Positions 1-5,940 are shown, numbered from the stretch's first letter. The stretch is DNA of 7,681 nt from CAJQQY01 sp964352225 (GCA_964352225.1 CAYGRM010000324.1:1-7681); one strand, 5' to 3'. The notes: a model not told the origin generated them from the letters alone. Numbers and translations are program-made.

Positions 1-198
1 GAACTTTATTTATATGAGTCTTTAGATGAAGTTAGTAAAGCGGGTAAAGATGCGATTGCTAGTTTTGCAACTGGTTTTGAAGAAAAAACCTTGACATTTT
101 TGATGGGAAAACTATTGAAAACTTATAAAAAAAACCCTAAAGAGTTGAGACGAGACGTTGCTAATTATGCTTTAGAAAAAAAAGAATATCCATTTTAA
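1..198 (+). CDS. 3' end of an unidentified protein (partial)
   Basis: An open frame runs from base 1 to a TAA at 196-198 and gives 65 residues with no start in the window, so this is the C-terminal end of a longer gene. The piece is predicted helical and rich in Lys and Glu (AGKDAIASF, then KNPKELRRDVANYALEKKEYPF near the end). It loosely recalls the C-terminal tail of the large acyl-CoA dehydrogenases of Bacteroidota, which also end in a helical segment followed by Tyr-x-Phe. That is an impression from memory and not enough to name it. It converges on the minus-strand cluster, so it is not part of that operon. A hairpin starts 27 bases after the stop. Coding is supported by the uninterrupted frame to the window edge. 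Confidence 0.6.
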   Translation, partial: ELYLYESLDEVSKAGKDAIASFATGFEEKTLTFLMGKLLKTYKKNPKELRRDVANYALEKKEYPF

Positions 199-225
199 AA
201 ATACCAAAAAAGAGAAATCAAAATA

Positions 226-246
226 CTCCGCAGCAAGCTGACGGAG
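226..246 (+). terminator. Hairpin just after the upstream gene, possible weak terminator
   Basis: CTCCG at 226-230 pairs with CGGAG at 242-246, and CAG at 231-233 continues the stem with CTG at 238-240. The loop is CAAG and A241 is a single bulge. The stem of 8 pairs lies 27 bases after the stop of the plus-strand gene. The T-run after it is weak (AATTGAATTTTATT), so termination would be inefficient. It could instead be a copy of a short extragenic palindrome (CCGCAG-CAAG-CTG core). Seen directly: the pairing. Inferred: the function. Confidence 0.4.
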
Positions 247-367
247 AATTGAATTTTATTATCGACGATAGGAATACAAATTGATTCCAATAAACCAAAA
301 TCTCAATTGGAAGGAAAACCATGTGAGTTAGGAGCGGGTTGGGATTGGCGAAAAATGAGGGTGCGGG

Positions 368-395
368 TGCTTGCATTGTGCAAAGCATTTTTTTT
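368..395 (+). terminator. Rho-independent-type terminator, plus-strand direction
   Basis: TGCTT-GCA at 368-375 pairs with TGC-AAGCA (379-387, with one bulged A), leaving a TTG loop. Eight T residues follow immediately at 388-395. A stem plus T-run in this order is the standard intrinsic terminator shape for transcripts running left to right. It lies about 170 bases after the plus-strand gene and could back up the weaker hairpin at 226-246. On the minus strand no T-run follows the stem, so it should not stop the prenyltransferase operon. Confidence 0.5.
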
Positions 396-396
396 G

Positions 397-443
397 CCTA
401 GGATTTTTTGCTTCTTTTTTTTCCAATGAAAAAAAGAAGAGGC
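397..443. repeat. Low-complexity palindromic stretch, possible dispersed repeat
   Basis: CTTCTTTTTTT at 411-421 is an exact inverted repeat of AAAAAAAGAAG at 429-439, with a 7-base loop. GCCT at 396-399 and AGGC at 440-443 extend it as an outer pair, and CCTAGG at 397-402 is itself palindromic. The T/A-only stem is unlike a normal terminator. Similar CTTCTTTTT/AAAAAGAAG hairpins beside a CCTAGG are, from memory, frequent in Bacteroidota intergenic DNA. The rest of the gap from 199 to 560 holds only the two hairpins listed separately and no convincing gene. Confidence 0.4.
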
Positions 444-560
444 TACAAATATCCACAAAATAATACATGTAAAACCAATGTCATTTTTAATGATTTTTTT
501 TGTACCTAATGCAACAAGCATCAGGGAATTATTTGATTAAATTTAAATGATTAATAAAGT

Positions 561-1454
561 TTACCAAACACTCGCTAATCCAAAAACTAAATACTCAGCA
601 AAAAACAACACCCAAATAAACTGATAGTATTTAGCGATAGATTCCTTTTTTTGCAAATTAGTTTTCCTACTCATAATTATCAACCCAACAATAAAAGCAA
701 AATGCACTAAAATCATTAATGGCATATTTAACACCTCGGACTGAAAAATTGAAAAGATGATTAAGGCAAAAAAAGTCAAACACAATAAAACATTTCCAAT
801 GTTAAAAACTTTTTGAGCACCCAATCTAATACTTAGCGTTCGAATATCATGCGCACTATCTCCTTCCATATCAGGTATATCTTTGAACCAAGCAATGATA
901 ATGCTGTAGATAAAAATCGTAGCAGTTAATATCCAGATCACTTCCGTTACCTCGTGACTTCCATTGATAGAGAAATTAAAATGCAAAAATAACAAGACAT
1001 TTACAATTAATCCTCTAACTGCAATAATGCAGAAGGCAGCCCAAAACGGAAAACGTTTTAATCGAAAAGGAGGTAATGAATAGGCGGTTCCTAAAGCTAA
1101 GCTTAGTAAAACTGTTCCTAATAAATATCTCCCTAAATAAATCGCAATTACTAATGAAACTAAAACACTTCCGAAGGTAAGTACATATCCTAAGCGCATA
1201 GAAAAAGCGCCACTTGCCAGCGGTAAGTATGGCTTATTAATTTTATCAATTTCTACATCTGTAATTTGATTAAGCCCTACAATATAAATATTCGCACCCA
1301 AACAACTGAGTAACGTCCAACCCAAAAGTCCTAAATTTGAGGTAGATTCAACTCCAGAAGATATCGCAATAAAATATAAAATGATAATACTTAAACTAGT
1401 ACCAATGATGGTATGCAAGCGAGAAAACCGAATAAAATTAATGAGAAAATTCAT
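561..1454 (-). CDS. Homogentisate phytyl/prenyltransferase (UbiA family, VTE2-like)
   Basis: This integral membrane prenyltransferase of 297 residues would attach a phytyl or geranylgeranyl chain to homogentisate with decarboxylation, giving 2-methyl-6-prenyl-benzoquinol, the committed step of tocopherol synthesis. The first Asp-rich motif is NQITDVEID (N62, D66, D70), followed by NKPYLPLASG (73-82). The second is KDIPDMEGD (191-199), followed by TLSIRLG. Both closely match plant and cyanobacterial homogentisate phytyltransferases. The LPLASG variant fits phytyltransferase better than the solanesyltransferase branch (LPIAAG, from memory). Many hydrophobic segments fit the usual nine-helix UbiA fold. 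An in-frame ATG at 1529 exists, but the ATG at 1454 is preferred because it opens at the family's conserved N-terminus (FIRFSRLHTIIGT) and overlaps the previous stop by ATGA, suggesting translational coupling. It is the last gene of the operon. Prenyl chain preference cannot be read from sequence. Confidence 0.9.
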   Translation of the reverse strand: MNFLINFIRFSRLHTIIGTSLSIIILYFIAISSGVESTSNLGLLGWTLLSCLGANIYIVGLNQITDVEIDKINKPYLPLASGAFSMRLGYVLTFGSVLVSLVIAIYLGRYLLGTVLLSLALGTAYSLPPFRLKRFPFWAAFCIIAVRGLIVNVLLFLHFNFSINGSHEVTEVIWILTATIFIYSIIIAWFKDIPDMEGDSAHDIRTLSIRLGAQKVFNIGNVLLCLTFFALIIFSIFQSEVLNMPLMILVHFAFIVGLIIMSRKTNLQKKESIAKYYQFIWVLFFAEYLVFGLASVW

Positions 1455-2290
1455 ATTTTTGTTCCTTGAAAAACACCGAATTTGATGAGGTTTTCTTGAT
1501 AGCCTTTGGTCATATATCGCATCGCCCACGCCCCTTTAATCGTAGGCCAACCAGCTTGTAACAATCCTTTTACGGATTTCCATTGAAAGACAGATTGGAT
1601 AACTGCTTTCCAAAATGGCGCAACATAATCACTCCAATCTTCGGAAGCAACTTCTGCAAAGCCTACTTGCTTAGTAATATTCTCAAGTTCCTCCATCGAA
1701 AACATGGGAGGTAAATGATAAAGCTTATAAATTTTTTCTAATAAATTCTGTTCTGATTTTTTCAAGCTTGGCGGCTCATCACGATGACACCAAGTTGCCA
1801 TAATTAACTTTCCACCAGGCAACAATAAATCGTAAAACATCTGCAGTAAAGCTTGCTTATCTTCAATATGTTCGGCACTTTCCATCGACCAAATCAAATC
1901 AAATTTTTGATTTGACTCTTTTAAAGTCATCATATCACGAGCTTCAATCGTTACTTGATTTTCTAAACCTGCAGCTTGATTATATTTTTTTCCATTAGCA
2001 GCTTGAACAGGACTAAGGGTAACTGCTAGCACTTTTGCATTGTATTTTTTTGCTAAAACTCTTGCGCTACCTCCTACCCCACAACCTGCATCTAAAATAT
2101 TAGTGGCTTGTTTGACTTTTCCCCAATTCAATATTTCATGGACTAAATCAAGTTGAGCTTGAGTATGGGTTTTACTCCCAACTTTTCCATCGGGATAAAA
2201 TCCATGGTGCATGTGTTCGCCCCAAACATCTAACCAAAGTGGTGTGGATTGGTCGTAAAATTTACCGATACGTTCGTTTAATGTTGACAT
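1451..2290 (-). CDS. Gamma-tocopherol C-methyltransferase-like enzyme (VTE4-like)
   Basis: This SAM-dependent methyltransferase has 279 residues and no signal or transit peptide. In plants and cyanobacteria the family methylates ring position 5 of gamma- or delta-tocopherol to give alpha- or beta-tocopherol. Visible signatures are the N-terminal LWLDVWGEHMHHGFY (18-32), SAM motif I ILDAGCGVGGSARVLA (65-80), LSPVQAANG (92-100), WSMESAEH (134-141), PGGKLIMATWCHRD (158-171), DWSDYVAPFWKAVIQS (218-233) and the C-terminal GYQENLIKFGVF (263-274). WGEHMHHGFY and the C-terminal half set this group apart from generic cyclopropane-synthase or UbiE-like enzymes. A sarcosine/dimethylglycine or phosphoethanolamine methyltransferase is the main alternative but fits the C-terminal half less well. 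It sits 20 bases after the VTE3-like gene and overlaps the prenyltransferase start by ATGA. The true acceptor, chromanol or open quinol, depends on whether a cyclase exists elsewhere. Confidence 0.88.
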   Translation of the reverse strand: MSTLNERIGKFYDQSTPLWLDVWGEHMHHGFYPDGKVGSKTHTQAQLDLVHEILNWGKVKQATNILDAGCGVGGSARVLAKKYNAKVLAVTLSPVQAANGKKYNQAAGLENQVTIEARDMMTLKESNQKFDLIWSMESAEHIEDKQALLQMFYDLLLPGGKLIMATWCHRDEPPSLKKSEQNLLEKIYKLYHLPPMFSMEELENITKQVGFAEVASEDWSDYVAPFWKAVIQSVFQWKSVKGLLQAGWPTIKGAWAMRYMTKGYQENLIKFGVFQGTKI

Positions 2291-2310
2291 AAGTACGTTT
2301 TGAATTTATC

Positions 2311-3222
2311 CTAAAAAATTAAAAATCCAATCAAAACTGCAACTAATATTAATGCTGTGATTTGGTACCCATTTAGTCGCTCACGATATTCTTCAGGAAG
2401 ATCTTCTTTAGAGGCAAAACTATTTTTTAAATAACCGAATAAAGCAATCGGGATAAAAACAAATCCTGCCGTGGAACCAATTATTACTCTACCGATCAAT
2501 TTTATATTTCGTAAAATTCCTCCTTGAGCTTCCTCGACAATTGGTTCAGCAATCACTTGAGTATCTTCGATAGGAGAAACGCCAGCTTTAGGTTTCGTTC
2601 CAGAAATAGAAATACAATATTTATCTTTTTGATTGATCCAATGAGGGGAAACATATTTTACTGTAATATTTGAAAAACCAGCATCCTTGAACCATTTTCG
2701 ATATTCTTCATCCTTTGGAAAAAGCATCCAAGTGTTGGCTGCAAAACTTACCAAAGCATTAGGTGGATCAATCGGACCAATCAAAGTGGCTACTCCACCC
2801 TCTTTAATTACTCGATAAGCTTCCGTAATTCCTTTTTGAGGGTTTGGCCAATATTCTATACTTCCCGCAGAAACATATCGATCAAAGTTATCGGTAGGAA
2901 ATGGAATATTTTCCGCATCTCCTACTTTGAAAGTACATCCTTTAAGCGAAAGTTTCTCTTTAGCTTTCGACATCTGGTGAGGACTTTGATCAACGCAAGT
3001 CACCTGATTTGGAGAAACATGTTTAACGATTCCCTCGGTGGTGAAACCAGTTCCTGACCCCACATCAATAACTTGAATATCTGGTGTATCTAATTGGGCA
3101 ATCGTTAAGGAATCATCCCGCATTTTTTTTGTCCAAAAAAGTGGGTTAACTAATTTATCATAAAAAATAGAAAGGAATCGATAAAACCAAAAGGCTTCCT
3201 TTTTGTGCTGCATTAATCTCAT
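2311..3222 (-). CDS. 2-methyl-6-phytylbenzoquinol methyltransferase, plant type (VTE3-like), membrane-anchored
   Basis: In plants this enzyme methylates MPBQ (and its solanesyl analogue MSBQ) to the dimethyl quinol, the precursor of gamma- and alpha-tocopherol and of plastoquinone. Residues 6-36 (HKKEAFWFYRFLSIFYD ... MRDD) are nearly the plant mature N-terminus. SAM motif I is VIDVGSGTGFTTEGIVK (51-67), then DQSPHQMSKAKEK (78-90), GDAENIPFPTD (101-111), DRYVSAGSIEYWPNPQKGI (114-132), EAYRVIK and WMLFPKDEEYRKWFKDAGF (165-183). The C-terminus has a hydrophobic segment at about 241-265 that matches the plant membrane tail, then a second at about 287-303 that is not in the plant protein as I recall it. 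The cyanobacterial enzyme for this step (sll0418 type) is a different, non-orthologous methyltransferase, so this one belongs to the plant/archaeal type. Start: ATG at 3222 or, 9 bases in, at 3213; both precede the conserved block. A promoter-like sequence lies 28 bases upstream. Confidence 0.9.
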   Translation of the reverse strand: MRLMQHKKEAFWFYRFLSIFYDKLVNPLFWTKKMRDDSLTIAQLDTPDIQVIDVGSGTGFTTEGIVKHVSPNQVTCVDQSPHQMSKAKEKLSLKGCTFKVGDAENIPFPTDNFDRYVSAGSIEYWPNPQKGITEAYRVIKEGGVATLIGPIDPPNALVSFAANTWMLFPKDEEYRKWFKDAGFSNITVKYVSPHWINQKDKYCISISGTKPKAGVSPIEDTQVIAEPIVEEAQGGILRNIKLIGRVIIGSTAGFVFIPIALFGYLKNSFASKEDLPEEYRERLNGYQITALILVAVLIGFLIF

Positions 3223-3249
3223 TTCGTAGTTGGTTTGTTTTTGAAAAAT

Positions 3250-3278
3250 AAAATGTAAATGTATTGTTGTAAAACAAA
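3250..3278 (-). promoter_or_regulatory. Bacteroidota-type promoter for the methyltransferase-prenyltransferase operon
   Basis: Read on the minus strand, TTTG (3278-3275) is followed by exactly 17 bases and then TACATTTT (3257-3250), which agrees with the Bacteroidota -7 box TAnnTTTG at all but the last base. The implied transcript start would leave a leader of roughly 20 bases before the ATG at 3222. The site lies between the mobile-element-like insert at 3308-3468 and the VTE3-like gene, so the three downstream genes could be transcribed independently of the reductase-ferredoxin genes. In AT-rich DNA such matches occur by chance, hence the moderate confidence. Confidence 0.4.
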
Positions 3279-3307
3279 AAGAAGCTATAAATTTTAGCTA
3301 TATCTTA

Positions 3308-3468
3308 GAGGCTGTTTTGAAATGTGTGCTAAAATTTTTTATAGTGTATTTTTTTGCCAAATGAGGCTTTTTTGGAGGGGAATAGCCTTAGTTATTGCCC
3401 GAGAAAAAAACGAAATGTGGTGAAAAAAGACGCATAAAAAAGTTAGCGACATAATTCAAAACAGTCTC
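3308..3468. mobile_element. MITE-like element of about 160 bp with terminal inverted repeats
   Basis: The left end GAGGCTGTTTTGAA (3308-3321) and the right end, read in reverse complement from 3468, GAGACTGTTTTGAA, match at 13 of 14 bases. With one gap, the similarity goes on through ATGT and GCTAA on both sides (3308-3332 against 3444-3468). TTA is directly repeated immediately outside both ends (3305-3307 and 3469-3471), and TTAG at 3305-3308/3469-3472 is a possible 4-base alternative. No transposase is encoded. The interior has T/A tracts and an imperfect hairpin (GGGGAATA 3377-3384 with TATTGCCC 3393-3400). This is the form of a non-autonomous derivative of a DDE insertion sequence. The right-hand TTA is also the stop codon (TAA) of the ferredoxin gene. 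Confidence 0.65.
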
Positions 3469-3684
3469 TTAGTCTTTAGTGTCTACTGTGATGTGTGTAA
3501 TTGTACTAACAGGGCAAATATCTTCGCAAATAAGACAAGCAATATCGCATGGTTTATTCACCGCAATAGTATCGAATGGACTGATAAATCCAGCTTCATG
3601 TGGACAAACCGCAACGCATGCGCCACAATTGATGCAAGCATTCCAACCGATTTCAAAAATTACTGGTTTTCGTTTACTACTCAT
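3469..3684 (-). CDS. 2[4Fe-4S] ferredoxin, probable electron donor of the adjacent reductase
   Basis: This small cytoplasmic electron carrier has 71 residues. The first cluster motif is regular: C17-x2-C20-x2-C23-x3-C27-P. The second is C46-x3-C50-x2-C53-x3-C57-P, with three rather than two residues after its first cysteine. The start is taken at 3684 (MSSKRKPVIF), 10 bases after the reductase stop. An upstream in-frame ATG at 3771 would add 29 residues that lie over the end of the reductase gene and show no ferredoxin character. Close downstream pairing with a geranylgeranyl reductase recalls methanogen archaea, where a ferredoxin encoded next to the reductase is needed for its activity. Donor function here is inferred from that context. 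The stop codon coincides with the presumed target duplication of the MITE-like element. Confidence 0.85.
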   Translation of the reverse strand: MSSKRKPVIFEIGWNACINCGACVAVCPHEAGFISPFDTIAVNKPCDIACLICEDICPVSTITHITVDTKD

Positions 3685-3694
3685 AATTAAACTT

Positions 3695-4867
3695 CTATAT
3701 TTTTTTAAATTCGGAGTCAGGACTAAAATAATCTGACATGGTTTGATAAAGCATGCTATCTCTTTTCTCAATGTCCTTAGTCTTAAAAACGTTGGTTTTG
3801 ATATCGTACAATTTCCACATTTTATTTCCTAAAGCAGCTAACCAATCATCTTGATATTTCTTTAAATTTTCAGAAGAGGCTGGTAAATTTTGTTTAAAAA
3901 ACTCCCCTAAAAAATTTCCAGCGATGCATCCTCCACTAAGTGCCGTGTGAATTCCACCACCCGTAATTGGGTTGACGTGTCTGGCTGCATCGCCAACCAA
4001 AATCATATTATCAGCATATTGAGTTCGCAGAGGTGCAGCAAGGGGAACTCCTCCTCCTTGGATTTCTAAAACCTTAGAATTTTTAAAGCGTTCTTTAAAA
4101 AATGAATTTTTCATAAAGTGATCTATGTGCCATTGAGCATTTTTATCGGTCATTGTTCTTGCTACTCCTAGGCCTATTTCAGCATATCCATTACCTTTCG
4201 GAAAAACCCAAGCGTACCCACCGGGTGCCCACTCATGCCCAGTAATGATCTCTAAAAGTCCATGAGTTTCTACTTGATCCACTATGAATTGAAGACAACT
4301 TGCCAACTCAGGTAATTTAATATGAGTATGCATTCCAGACCATTTTCCGACCTGAGATTGTAGACCATCAGCTCCCACTAATACCTTTGCTTGGACAGAA
4401 ATTTTTTCATTATATCTTTGAAGATGAACCGTGCAAAGTCCTTCTGGATTTTTCTCATATCCTAATCCTTCCGTTTTCAGCCATACTTCTACTCCTGCAC
4501 GTTCAGCCTGCGTCATCAAATAACGATCAAAACGACGACGATCTACTACATATCCTAGAGGTTTTTTATCATCAGCTTCTCCATATTCCTCTGGCTTGAG
4601 CGTTCTATAATCAATGGTTTTGTGCTCTCCAATTTGATTAAAAATATCAAAACCATAAATATCCTCATGAATAAATTCTCGTTCAGGTACAACTCCAGCA
4701 GCTTCCAGGGCGTGCCGGCTGACTGCACCAGAACATTGAATAGGACTCCCCAATTCTTGCTTTTTATCAACTAATAAAACTTTGAGATTATTTTGAGCGG
4801 CGATGCGTGCAGTAGTTGTTCCAGCTGGGCCAGAACCGATGACTATTACATCATAGATTGTTTGCAT
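3695..4867 (-). CDS. Geranylgeranyl reductase family flavoprotein
   Basis: This FAD-dependent prenyl reductase has 390 residues, near the usual family size. It would saturate double bonds of a geranylgeranyl chain, free as diphosphate or attached to lipid or quinone. N-terminal Rossmann motif: VIVIGSGPAGTTTA (G11-x-G13-x-x-G16), ending in LLVDK. SPIQCSGAV follows, with C45 at the position of the conserved cysteine of archaeal geranylgeranyl reductases. VDRRRFDRYL (108-117), VGADGLQSQVGKW (164-176), the substrate-pocket signature APGGYAWVFPKG (214-225) and the second FAD motif ILVGDAARHVNPITGGGIH (289-307) are all present. No membrane segment is obvious. In this cluster the natural role is supply of phytyl chains or reduction of the prenylated ring product. 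Close relatives include archaeal lipid reductases and ChlP of phototrophs; the ferredoxin partner points to the archaeal type. It is separated from the preceding gene by about 100 bases with no clear promoter or hairpin. Confidence 0.87.
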   Translation of the reverse strand: MQTIYDVIVIGSGPAGTTTARIAAQNNLKVLLVDKKQELGSPIQCSGAVSRHALEAAGVVPEREFIHEDIYGFDIFNQIGEHKTIDYRTLKPEEYGEADDKKPLGYVVDRRRFDRYLMTQAERAGVEVWLKTEGLGYEKNPEGLCTVHLQRYNEKISVQAKVLVGADGLQSQVGKWSGMHTHIKLPELASCLQFIVDQVETHGLLEIITGHEWAPGGYAWVFPKGNGYAEIGLGVARTMTDKNAQWHIDHFMKNSFFKERFKNSKVLEIQGGGVPLAAPLRTQYADNMILVGDAARHVNPITGGGIHTALSGGCIAGNFLGEFFKQNLPASSENLKKYQDDWLAALGNKMWKLYDIKTNVFKTKDIEKRDSMLYQTMSDYFSPDSEFKKI

Positions 4868-4971
4868 TGAGAGGTTTTAAATTTTTTAAAAATCTGATTT
4901 ATCTTCACTAAACATTCCCTTCCTCTTTTATGTTCAGGAGAATATTTTAAGGTTAACTTACACAGAATACT

Positions 4972-5694
4972 TTACGTCAACAAATTTCCTTCATCATCCC
5001 ATTCCGCGATATCATTTCGTTTACTCTGATCTGTACATTTCGCTAACCATTCAGGATCATAATCTACCTCATGATCAGCCAAAACTTCTTCAGGTACACC
5101 ATCCCAAACATTAGCAAAGTTACTCATCACTCCTAGATCTTCAAATCCCATTTTTGTAGTATAATATCCAGTCATCGTTAAATTCCGAATTGAATTAAAA
5201 AACTTAATCCCAGGAGCCATCTCAGGTTTTTCACCATCAGGATCAGGATAAGCAATATCGTCTACGATAGCAATTTCTTGCTCAGGTGTACATTCAATAA
5301 ATCGCTTTTCAAATCTATTATTTGCTTCCGCATCCAGCCACATCAAACCACCTCGAAATGGTAATTGAAAATAAGACGGTAAATCTTTGGCCATAAACTC
5401 AATGAACTCGGGCACTTTTGCCTCCGTTGCGGAACCAGCTGTTGCTGTGGCAGGTAAAATAATATCGCAAAGTGTAGCAATAGTTAACATTTCATGCTCA
5501 TTAAAATAAGTTGCCGCATTTACTTTTTCATCATGTTCAATTTCTGAAGGAGTTCTTCCGTAAAGGTTTTCAGCGTTGTCTTTGACCTCTTCTTTTAGTT
5601 CTCCGCCTTCCGTTTTGCAACTAGTAGTAGAAGTGACAGTTGCTCCTGCAATTGTCCCAACTAACAAATATTTAAGTGAATCTCTTCTTTTCAT
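4972..5694 (-). CDS. Gluconate 2-dehydrogenase subunit 3 family protein, exported (Tat-like)
   Basis: This is the small subunit of membrane-linked FAD dehydrogenases, 240 residues. The N-terminus MKRRDSLKYLLVGTIAGATV carries a twin-arginine (R3-R4) and a hydrophobic stretch, then TTSC with C26 as a possible lipidation site, although TTSC is a poor lipobox. NEHEMLTIATLCDIILPAT (65-83) and TGYYTTKMGFEDLGVMSNF (175-193) are the typical blocks of the family. In known complexes this subunit carries the Tat signal and exports the signal-less GMC catalytic subunit folded, so pairing with the gene before it (GMC, 7665-5941) is expected. No cytochrome c subunit is present in the window, so the electron acceptor is unknown. 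The leader before the ATG is A-rich with no clear Shine-Dalgarno sequence. The long palindrome at 5715-5933 separates it from its partner. Confidence 0.82.
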   Translation of the reverse strand: MKRRDSLKYLLVGTIAGATVTSTTSCKTEGGELKEEVKDNAENLYGRTPSEIEHDEKVNAATYFNEHEMLTIATLCDIILPATATAGSATEAKVPEFIEFMAKDLPSYFQLPFRGGLMWLDAEANNRFEKRFIECTPEQEIAIVDDIAYPDPDGEKPEMAPGIKFFNSIRNLTMTGYYTTKMGFEDLGVMSNFANVWDGVPEEVLADHEVDYDPEWLAKCTDQSKRNDIAEWDDEGNLLT

Positions 5695-5714
5695 TTTTCT
5701 ATTTTTTAAAGGGG

Positions 5715-5933
5715 TCAGAAGTGAGTTTGGTCACTTTGTTCTCGGTCAGGAGTCAGGGGCGCGGGAATATAGAATATCGAACAAGGAATATTGAATATCG
5801 AAGTTTGACGATATTTTTTGTTCTTTTCCAAAAGAAGTTTCGTCTAACTTCTCAAATCTTAATTCCTTGTTCTTAAGTCGTTATTTCCGCGCCCCTGACT
5901 CCTGACAGCCCGTACGGGCGACCTCACTCCTGA
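5715..5933. repeat. Long imperfect palindrome filling the gap between the dehydrogenase genes
   Basis: The 20 bases at 5745-5764 are exactly the reverse complement of 5887-5906. Aligning 5745-5820 with the complement of 5831-5906 without gaps gives 57 of 76 matches by hand count, with conserved blocks ACAAGGAAT and AAGTT-GACG, around a 10-base centre. Outside, TCAGAAGTGAG (5715-5725) matches the complement of 5923-5933 at 10 of 11. The left arm also holds a tandem-like direct repeat, GAATATCGAA, at 5772-5781 and 5793-5802. The right arm alone carries the perfect palindrome GCCCGTACGGGC (5908-5919). The element occupies nearly the whole intergenic gap, starting just after the GMC stop. It could be a non-autonomous mobile or extragenic repeat, and its transcript would fold into a long hairpin. 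Confidence 0.7.
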
Positions 5934-5940
5934 TTCCTTT

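Noticed and set aside
303..521. A 72-codon open frame on the minus strand downstream of the prenyltransferase
   Set aside because: Its translation is Lys-rich low complexity produced by the A/T palindrome at 411-439, it crosses the terminator hairpin, and it has no recognisable domain.
1455..1529. A longer prenyltransferase starting at the ATG at 1529
   Set aside because: The extra 25 residues overlap the VTE4-like gene, are polar and basic, and are not family-like; the ATG at 1454 starts at the conserved N-terminus with an ATGA junction.
3479..3736. Two plus-strand open frames across the ferredoxin gene
   Set aside because: They are antisense to the well-supported ferredoxin and reductase, with no motif of their own.
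3685..3771. A longer ferredoxin starting at 3771
   Set aside because: The added 29 residues are a shadow of the reductase 3' end; the ATG at 3684 gives a normal ferredoxin length and a short intergenic gap.
4868..4971. A promoter or terminator between the subunit-3 and reductase genes
   Set aside because: I found no TAnnTTTG-like box with a spaced TTTG on the minus strand and no stable hairpin; only AT-rich tracts are present.
5772..5802. Two GAATATCGAA copies as a possible CRISPR or iteron array
   Set aside because: There are only two 10-base copies with an 11-base gap, lying within one arm of a palindrome; this is not an array.
5576..5876. Plus-strand open frames over the long palindrome
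   Set aside because: They run through repeat sequence, and one overlaps the start of the subunit-3 gene; the translation (IEYRTRNIEYRS) merely reflects the GAATATCGAA direct repeats.
5908..5919. GCCCGTACGGGC as a regulator operator
   Set aside because: It lies just after the GMC stop inside the larger palindromic element and not near a promoter, so it is better explained as part of the repeat.
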